Assembly (NCBI RefSeq): GCF_963678635.1
Contig: NW_026971308.1
Span: 1-64,000 of the forward strand
Direction: 5' to 3'
Length of the DNA: 64,000 nucleotides
DNA from: Symsagittifera roscoffensis
Lineage: Eukaryota > Xenacoelomorpha > Acoela > Convolutidae
Below the pieces are notes generated by a model. It saw nothing but the letters and a program-made list of their open reading frames with translations. It was not told where the DNA came from and did not search any database. Below, one piece after another: positions 56,242 through 64,000 of the stretch (its first letter is position 1; every line of letters starts with the position of its first letter). The translations under genes and the position numbers were made by a program.

Positions 56242-59200
56242 AGAAAGTCCAGATGATGATGATATCTTCCCCTTTATAGTAGATGCAACCACTGATAGAG
56301 GACAGCATATACTTTGCAAAAATTTACTCTTAAATTTGTTTGAACCCGGAATCAGTCCATGTAAAACAGAGTTCCCAGATGTAAAAATCAAAAGACAAAT
56401 TATCGATCACTATCTAAAAGATATATGTAACCTAACACAACACTACGGAATTTACACCATAGAATTCACCTCACCAAACTCGAATCACAGCAAATATGTA
56501 ATTCAAACAGACGACCTTGATTTAGAATTTTCAAAAGTATTCTCAGAATATGTAAAAAGCATACAATATCATAACTCACAAAGAGCAAACTCCATATTCA
56601 CCAATGAAGTTTTTGCAATAATATATAGTTATATCTCGATATTAGAAAACGAAATCCCACTCCCAAATGTCTCACCGACAGAAACATCGAAACATATAAG
56701 AGTACGACATGAAATCACACTACTCTCTAGTTTTCTAAATATCATTAAAGAAAATTTCACGAAAGATGAAGTTTCACAACATACAAAACACGACTTGCAA
56801 AAAATCTTGGCATAGTTTATAATAGATTATTTCACAGATAATATAGATTTAATTTCACATGCAAGAAAAGATTTTAGACCTCAAAACTCAAACGATGATA
56901 CTGCCATCACAGAACAATCAGACTATGTTTGGGACCCCGAATGGTCTCATTATGCATTCATAAATATCCCACAATCAATCTCCAGTCAAGCAATAAGTAC
57001 AATATCTTATGTAAGAGATTACGTAAAAGTAACACCATTAACCATTGATGCAACACCATTAAACTATAATACATTTTTACCTGATATGCAAAATAATAGT
57101 TTAAACTCCACAGTCATACACAATGAAAACCTCAATGGAACTAGGAATCTTACTCAACAAGATATCCAGACACCATCACACTTCATAAATGAAGAAATCG
57201 TACACACAACAACTACACAACAAAGTATTTCACCAATACGTCCAAACTTGACAACACCAAGAAATACAAATCCTTCACAAACACAGGTAACCTTACAATC
57301 AACCGTTAAACCTTCGGTTGCCCCAAAATATTCACACATGGATTACCAAACATACAGACCCATGACAATACCGCCAAAAACACGCAAAACGTTCACTAGA
57401 AACAATTTTGCAGACCATAATTATAATTACACACATCCATCAAAAACAAATCATCAACCACGAAGAAATTTTAGTAATTATACAAGATCTCGAAATTGGG
57501 ATAACCCAATGGCACAAACTAATTCAGTAAATTTCCAAACAAATTTACATCCTCCACAGGATCGTAGTGAAAATTATCCATTTTTTCAACAAAATAAAAA
57601 TAAAAAACAAACATCTTATCAAATGGATTACTTATCCTCAGATGATGATTTTTTACAACCAGATATATTTGCACCATATAATCAAGAGTATCGTGGACAA
57701 GGAGTACAGAAACCACATACAAATCATAGAATTTTTTCTCCACAACCGATAGATACACAAAATCAAAAACCAATTCAGATACAAAACCCAATTAATACAA
57801 AATATTTTCAACCAATTCAGCAACAAAACCCAATGATCACACACTCGTATCAACCGACACAAATGCAAAATGAAATACCACTCCCATATTATCTTCAACA
57901 ACACGAAATAACAAGAAATCAACTTTCAAATTTTTCTCAAATGCCAAATGCAGCAGAATCATTACAAATGACAATGAATCCATACCTTATGGGTGGATCA
58001 TCAATAACATCAAATAAACCTTTAATGGTATTCACAGGAACAGACCCTGAATATTCTGTAGAAGACTATTTAAATGCAGTAACAGCAAATTTGATTTTAA
58101 ATATAGGACCTGAACCAATTAATACGCCACTACATCAAAACTGGATACATCGACGCACAGCGTTGATACAAACAACTTTAGATGGCGCAGCCCAAAAATG
58201 GTTTTCAGTATTGCCTCTAGAAATAAAATCAAATTGGAAAAGGTTTACACAAGAATTTTCAAAAATGTTTGACTCCGAAAGAAACAAACAACAACAAAGA
58301 GTTTTATGTAATGAAATTCGCAGATTACCAAACGAACCCATCAAGCAATTAGCAGTACGAATCGAAACACTAGTTCGAAAAGCATATTCATTAAATACAC
58401 ATGACTATAAAAACACAAAGATGACAGAAATCTTAATGATGACCTTAACACCACAATTAAGGAAAATAGCAATAAAAAAGAGAGCATCCCATCCTTCTTC
58501 AATTCGAGAACCCGATTTAGATTTTCGAAAACTCGTAGACAAACTAGAACAAGCAGAAATCACAATGAAACTTGAAGAAACGGAAAATCTGAAATTACAA
58601 TACGTTAACAGAATTGAAACAGCTTCCACAAATATAAACAATATACAGGAATCAGATACAGACCTCGTTGAAAAAATCACTGAAATACTCAATATTTACG
58701 AAAAACACCCAAACTTTAAAGGCAAACCATCCTTCAAAAAATGGTGTAATTATTGCCGACGATACGGACATAGTATATCTGAATGTAGACAAAAACAGCA
58801 AGATAATCAAAATAAACCTCAAAAATATAAAGAACCAAATAAATCATTCTACCAATACATGAAAAAAGATCAAAATCTACCGAACAAAAATGTATACAGC
58901 AACAATAGTTCAGGAAAACCACTCCCGAACAATACAAGTTATACAAGAAACCAATCACCACATAACTCAAGTTATAGAGGAAGATCGCCAGAACGAAGAA
59001 ATACACAAAATTCGTCACAAAATCACTACAATAGACCAAACAGTAGAAATAACTACTCCAGATCTAATTCAAACACACAATTTGTTTCTAGATCTAATTC
59101 CCAATCAAGAAATAGATACTATCCAAACAATTATTCACGAAACTCATCATATAATAGAAATAGAAACTATTCCAATAATCGAAATAGAAGCTATTCCAAC

Positions 59201-59305
59201 AACCGAAATCAGTATTATCCAAACAATCGATCAAGAAATAACTCATATAATAAATCAAACGGTAATTATCAAAATAGATCGCGAAATAATTCACAAAATT
59301 ACAGA
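56216..59305 (+). pseudogene. gag: Element 2 gag, interrupted by one TAG
   Basis: One frame from the ATG at 56216 to the insertion at 59306, about 1030 codons, broken only by TAG at 56813-56815. Parts in order: an acidic N-terminal domain; a Gln/Asn/Pro-rich linker (about 57080-57990); a Retrotrans_gag-type capsid domain (GTDPEYSVEDYLNAV, AAQKWFSVLP, WKRFTQEFSKMF, NEPIKQLAVRIETLV; about 58030-58600); a CCHC zinc knuckle CNYCRRYGHSISEC at 58745-58786; then about 170 residues of Asn/Arg/Ser/Tyr low complexity (SYNRNRNYSNNRN type), likely RNA-binding. The capsid builds the particle and the knuckle binds genomic RNA. The protein is unusually long for a Gag. Confidence 0.8.
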
Positions 59306-59540
59306 GCGGCTGCAGCCAAGCTTGCTCGCGGGAATCTGGGAGAGACAAGAAGAAAGCGTTACAGGTGGCCTAATCGAGTTTTTCTTGGAACGTTTCTTGT
59401 GTAAAAGGGGATGAATAGGCGCTTCCGGTCTGTTAACGGAAATCATTGGAGGCACAAACGATCTCTGGGGTATCGGCGATAACGCATTCGGTGAGAAACG
59501 AGACCAAATGAGCTGACTGGCACGAAGAGCCAAGGAAAGC
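59306..59540. other. 235-bp GC-richer insertion in element 2
   Basis: A sharp change of base composition: about half GC inside an N/R/S repeat region of roughly one-third GC. It starts gcggctgcagccaagcttgc and ends ccaaggaaagc, after which the Asn-rich coding resumes in a different frame (235 is not a multiple of 3). Both strands are open over most of it (plus, GLLTEIIGGTNDLWGIGDNA region; minus 59542-59291). It matches no element, tRNA or rRNA I know. It could be a small transposon, captured foreign DNA or an assembly chimera. Confidence 0.7.
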
Positions 59541-60776
59541 AATGGATTATCAAATAGATCAAGTTATAATAATCGTTATAGAAATTATTCCCAATCACCA
59601 CACCGGAATAATAATCACTATAATAATTCTCATAATCGCCACAGAAGTAGTACACCTAAACATCAAAGACATATTCATCAAGTACAATCTAATTCAGAAA
59701 CAACATCAGACCCTCCAGGTATTAATGACACAGTAACTGATACGTTACAACTCAATCAAATAAATTGTGGATCATCAGATTCAGAAAGCGACGCAGAAAA
59801 CACTCTCTCCATCAATATGATAAAAATCGAAAATGACTATGAACCTGTCATATATGAACAACCATTTTCATCACACATATATGAAAATCAATCAGAATTT
59901 CTTCACAATTATTATACTAAACCCATACATTCCACACCAACGACGCAAGAAACTAATGGAATTAACACTACAAATCAACCCACTGAAAATGACAAAACAA
60001 AATGCTTGAATACAAATCACATCTACCAAAATATACAAAAAGAACAACCCAAAGAAAAAATTTGGACAATACCATTTCTCTTAGAAAGTCCAAGAAACAA
60101 AGAATTTCAACTACCAGATCTTGAAATTGATTTTTTAATTGATTCAGGAGCAGAATCAAATATAATAAACATTCCCACATGGAATGAAATAAAAACCTTA
60201 CACCCAAAGCTAACACCTCTTGAAACCTCCAGCAAACTAGCAACAGCACAAGGATCAACAATAATAAACTACGGAAAAATTCAATTATTTCTTCTCCCCA
60301 CAAGAACAATGGAGCAAAACAAAATTTTAACCAAACCATTTAAACAAATATTCCATATCACTGATATTAAACACAATATCATTAGAATACCATTCATATC
60401 TAAATATATACCAACAATCAACATCTTAAACAGTAAAATATTAATCAAAGATAAATATACAAAAACAAAAGACACATCCCTAACATTTTTTCAAAGATTA
60501 AATAAACAACCACCATTCTTTTCAAAATTCTATCCAATATATAACCAACAAAGAAAACACCTGAAACCACTATCAGGAAACATATACAATTTTTCAATAA
60601 AGCAAGTTCATCAATACGATAAAAAGCAAAACAGACAAAAATTTTATATGTCAGATTTTGAATTCAAACCTATTCATAAATTTTTCAAAATCACAATCTC
60701 ATCAATAAAATATTTGAAAACTCGAATTCAGATATTATTTCCTTACATGTATACAACAATACACCTTACCAAGTAA
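59541..60776 (+). pseudogene. pol: Element 2 gag tail and aspartic protease
   Basis: After the insertion the frame is open from 59541 (NGLSNRSSYNN...) with the same Asn-rich style, then an acidic stretch, then the retropepsin-like core LEIDFLIDSGAESNIINIPTW, with catalytic Asp at 60141-60143, then GSTIINYGKIQLFLLP and ILNSKILIKD. It runs to TAA at 60776, but coding character moves to another frame at about 60690. The protease would mature the polyprotein; unlike element 1, its active-site Asp is intact. Confidence 0.75.
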
Positions 60777-61430
60777 CATTACCTTTAGGACTTTTAGGCT
60801 ATTGCGAAACCAACGCTACAATATCACCAATACACGAAAAAGCATATCGTGTAAATAATATACTCCAATTACTAGATATTTGCCAGTCCACAATCCTTAA
60901 TGAAGAATTATCTATAAATAATATAATAAGTAACGAAAACAGAAATACGGATTATTTCACAAAAACCCCATATTTCAAACCTACATTCAACATAAGTAAC
61001 TACACAGAGAATCAACAGAAATTTTTAACAATGTTTAATTTCCAACATTCACAGATAACACAAGACGAATTTGAAAAACTAGCCAAACAGCTAATTAAAT
61101 ATTCATCAGTCTATGCAACATCCAAATTTGATGTTGGCAAAATCAGCTCATCACTACATCTCCCATTAAAACCAGACGCAGTTTTCAAAAAACAAAGAGC
61201 AAGTAAAGTACCAATTCACTTACACGATAAAGTGAACAGATTACTCGATATTTTAGAACAATACAACATTATATCACCAGTAAACAAAGAAGAACAACCA
61301 AAAGGCAACACATTTATCAACCCTGTTATCATTCTAGCTAAAGGAGAATCATTAAAAATCGTTCTCGATGCTAGATACCTCAACTCACTCATAGATGAAT
61401 CAAAGTGTAATTGGCCCATTGAACCAATAC
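60690..61430 (+). pseudogene. pol: Element 2 protease-RT linker and RT fingers
   Basis: Open in the next frame, with linker phrases (LHVYNNTPYQVTLPLGLLGY), then SSLHLPLKPDAVFKKQRASK, VNRLLDILEQYNIISPVNKE, FINPVIILAKGESLKIVLDA and RYLNSLIDESKCNWPIEP. These match RT blocks 1-2 (the KxDG-like position is changed to GES). The frame ends at a small deletion or shift near 61425 before the motif A region. Confidence 0.75.
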
Positions 61431-62963
61431 TTTACCACCGCCGATATGAATAGTGCATATAATCAAATGCCATTAGACGAACAATCACGACGTTTAACAC
61501 AATTTGTTATTGGAAATCAACAATACGAATTCAACCGTTTATTCTATGGAATATCCATAGGACCAGCAGCATTTTCAGCTTTTATGAGCAAAATTTTTCG
61601 ACCACTAATACTCAAGAAAAACGCAATCACCTATTTAGACGATGTTTTTATGCAATCACAGACTAAAGAAGAAATGTTCAATGTTTTAGAACAATATCAC
61701 CAAATACTTCAGAACGAAAATCTGAAGGCCGCCCCTGATAAATCACACTTCTTTTTGACAAGAGTTAAATTCTTAGGACATAATATAGAAAGAAAAACAG
61801 TCACTCCATTAAAATCACGCATTGACGCCATTCAGAAACTCCAACCACCAACAAATAAAAAGAAAATCCAAGAATTCCTTGGAATGTTAAACTTTTTAAG
61901 CAAATATGTTTATAAAATGCAATTATATCTACGACCATTCTACAATATACTTAGACAACAAAATAATTTTGAATGGAATACAGAACATCAAACACGATTT
62001 GAAGAAATAAAGAAACTCTTAACTGAACAAATTTCAAACACAATTCCAGATCCCGATCAACCATTTTATGCAATGTGCGATGCTTCGAACTTTGGCATCG
62101 GCGCAGCATTATTACAATCACATAATAGTACAAATAAAATGAACCTCATATCAGCAAATTCTCGATTATTCACTCAAGCAGAACTACGACTCTCAACTCT
62201 AATGAGAGAATGTACAGCCATAATATATACACTAACAGAATATGAATTTCTGATACTTGGATCAAAACATCCCACAGTTCTATTCACAGACCATAAACCA
62301 ATCATTTTCCTTTTTACACAAAAGTCTAATCCAAACCACCGAGTTTATAGATTTCAACTAATTTTAATGAAATTCCCAAACTTACATGTAGTTTGGACCG
62401 CAGGAAAAAATCTTGCATTACCAGACACTTTAAGTCGAAATACGCCACCTGAACTACTTACACGTAAAACCACAGTTGAAATACCCAAAAATATAAAATT
62501 CTACCTTGCAGAAAATGAAACATCACCCCGATTGGAATGCAAATATGCAGTAAAAACTGACGTTGAACAATCACAAATAAATAATTTACAACATTTCCCA
62601 CTTTATTTAGATTGTCAAAATAATCACTATGAAGTTGATCTACTTGGAACATCAACTTTTAAACCAATCCCATATTCACAATGGATAAAAAATAACACCC
62701 AACAAAAAAGAATAAAACAACACCCGCCTAAAAAAGACCATTTTCCACTAATTGAAAAAGAAAATTTAACTGATAAAATAAACTTATCAGGACCACAAAC
62801 AAACGATTCAAAATACACAATAAATCAAGTTTTTGACCTCCATGACCCACTTGATACAATACCCTTATCTAAATTAGAAATTGAAAACATTTTTCTCCAC
62901 CCAACAGAAACAATTACAATTTCAACACTGAAACAATATCAAAATCTTGACCCAGTAATTCGA
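61425..62963 (+). pseudogene. pol: Element 2 RT palm, connection and RNase H
   Basis: From the shift at about 61425 the frame reads YFTTADMNSAYNQMPLDE (motif A, catalytic Asp), LFYGISIGPAAFSAFM (motif B), AITYLDDVFM (YxDD, about 61630), FLTRVKFLGHNIERKTVTP (thumb), KIQEFLGMLNFLSKYV, then RNase H: MCDASNFGIGAALLQ, LMRECTAIIYTLTEYEF, VLFTDHKPIIFLF and LPDTLSRN. All four RNase H positions are visible. A ~180-residue linker leads to integrase. The frame ends with TAA at 62964-62966, probably CAA in the parent, since coding continues in the same frame. Confidence 0.88.
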
Positions 62964-62966
62964 TAA

Positions 62967-64000
62967 CTGAAATCATGGCACAAATATAAAACTAAACCTA
63001 TCAAGGCAGATTCAACTATTCTAGGAAACAAAACACTCCTCCGATACTTTCGCAAATTTCATAACACAACAATTAACGAAAATACAGACCTTTTAGAATA
63101 TAAATTAAATGAATTTACAGTTCCCTGTCTCCCTTTAAGTATGATTCTCATAGCTTTTAATATTTCACATACACAAAATATTAAAGGACACTCTGGATCA
63201 GAGAAAACATATTCAAATTTTATACAAAACTTTTATTTCCCAAATGCACCAATTTGGATAAAAGTACTATGCAATGACTGTATAGTATGTCAACTGAATA
63301 AACCTTACCCAAATCAAAGACAAATAGCACAAAAACAAGATTTTAAAGGACAAAGTTTGTACTTTAACCACCGTATCTCATTTGATACTAAAGGACCAAT
63401 TTCACCCTCATCAGAAGGAAACTCCTACATTATGGTAATTGTTGACGCATTTACACATTATGTAGCACTTAACCCAGTACCACATTGTAACGCTTATTAT
63501 GCTTACACAACGCTTTATGAACACTGGATAGCAAAATTTGGACTACCAGAAATTTTAGTTACAGACAATGGTACAGAATTCATAAATAATGAAATCATCA
63601 CGCTATGTCATTTATATAACATTAAACACAAACCACGTACATCTCACGCACCTTGGACAAACGGCTTAGTCGAAGGTATGAACCGTTCATTACAAGAATA
63701 TCTTAGATGTATCATAAATGGAAATGATACAAGATATACCGAATGGTCAGCAGATGTAAAACTATTTCCCTTAGCATATAATTCACAAATCACAACAACT
63801 TTAGGAATGTCACCATATGAAATGGTTTTTAACCAAAAGCCACGCAAACCAATAATGTTTACAGCAAACTCTCACAAAAACGCACAAGGTTATTGTCAAC
63901 CAAATAAAGACTCAATTTGTTATAACCTACCTTTACATACACACGATGAAGATCATTTTCATCACCCACAAATTCTTAAATTAGCCTCCGGTACACACAC
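62967..64000 (+). CDS. pol: Element 2 integrase, cut by the window edge
   Basis: Open in the RNase H frame to the end of the window. Zinc domain: ISHTQNIKGHSG, then LCNDCIVCQ (HHCC). Core: Asp in ISFDTKGPI, Asp in LVTDNGTEF and Glu in NGLVEGMN, the DD(35)E triad. The block usually written YHPQTNG reads HAPWTNG here, which is distinctive. After the core, LAYNSQITTTLGMSPYEMVF matches the standard end block. The C-terminal domain, any env and the 3' LTR lie beyond the edge. Confidence 0.88.
   Translation, partial: MKSWHKYKTKPIKADSTILGNKTLLRYFRKFHNTTINENTDLLEYKLNEFTVPCLPLSMILIAFNISHTQNIKGHSGSEKTYSNFIQNFYFPNAPIWIKVLCNDCIVCQLNKPYPNQRQIAQKQDFKGQSLYFNHRISFDTKGPISPSSEGNSYIMVIVDAFTHYVALNPVPHCNAYYAYTTLYEHWIAKFGLPEILVTDNGTEFINNEIITLCHLYNIKHKPRTSHAPWTNGLVEGMNRSLQEYLRCIINGNDTRYTEWSADVKLFPLAYNSQITTTLGMSPYEMVFNQKPRKPIMFTANSHKNAQGYCQPNKDSICYNLPLHTHDEDHFHHPQILKLASGTH

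Larger units (their letters stand above)
54219..64000 (+). mobile_element. Element 2: Ty3/Gypsy-like LTR retroelement, 5' part
   Basis: Order: short LTR, candidate primer-binding site, ~1.2-kb leader, gag-region frames, protease, RT, RNase H, integrase, then the window ends. The integrase-after-RNase H order and the RT motifs place it in Ty3/Gypsy. It is AT-rich with strong A-ending codon use, unlike element 1. Gag, protease, RT and integrase were probably one frame or nearly so. Few lesions suggest a younger insertion than element 1, although it is also defective. Confidence 0.85.

Noticed and set aside
59306-59540. tRNA-derived SINE as the explanation of the insertion
   Set aside because: A weak A-box-like phrase (tggcctaatcg) is present, but there is no B box, no A-rich tail and no clear target duplication.

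Overview
The window is repeat-rich DNA from a metazoan, most likely an invertebrate. It has an AT-rich background, satellites, a relic of a protein-primed DNA polymerase B, a CR1/L2-type LINE relic and two Ty3/Gypsy-type LTR elements. I see no operons, rRNA, CRISPR or convincing host gene. The species cannot be named from this sequence. Almost every recognisable coding segment belongs to a mobile element, and most are broken.

Layout. 1-4.9 kb: a degenerate ~90-bp minisatellite split by a decayed polymerase B of Maverick/Polinton type (600-2943). 4.9-7.05 kb: mostly non-coding, with two long inverted repeats side by side. 7051-31077: one complete but heavily rearranged Gypsy-like, env-bearing element on the minus strand, flanked by the target duplication TAGAT. 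Its LTRs are about 4.0 and 4.1 kb. Each LTR carries, antisense to gag-pol-env, a gene joining an integrase-type HHCC zinc-binding domain to an OTU-like cysteine-protease domain, followed by a predicted 67-bp intron and a second ORF. Inside the element, a 5.5-kb segment (gag 3' end, pol, env 5' end) and a 1.69-kb segment (env 3' end, polypurine tract, LTR edge) are tandemly duplicated. The duplicate copies are far more alike than the two LTRs are.

31.1-32.2 kb is AT-rich with no gene. 32.2-46.3 kb is a satellite-like field of ~300-bp degenerate monomers with higher-order blocks of about 4.4-5.2 kb. 46.3-49.5 kb shows nothing I can identify. 49.5-52.3 kb is a minus-strand LINE relic with an SGNH-like ORF1 segment, a 2A-like start to ORF2, and endonuclease and reverse-transcriptase traces. 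52.4-54.2 kb has a two-copy ~365-bp repeat and undefined DNA.

54219 to the right edge is the 5' part of a second, AT-rich Ty3/Gypsy-like element on the plus strand: a short LTR, a possible primer-binding site, a long leader, two overlapping gag-region frames, protease, RT, RNase H and integrase, running off the window. It has few lesions: one gag stop, a 235-bp GC-richer insertion, two frame changes and one pol stop.

The most unusual feature is the antisense HHCC-OTU gene in the giant LTRs, which looks like cargo carried as two copies by the retroelement. One caution: the near-identical tandem copies inside element 1 could be an assembly artefact and need long-read support.
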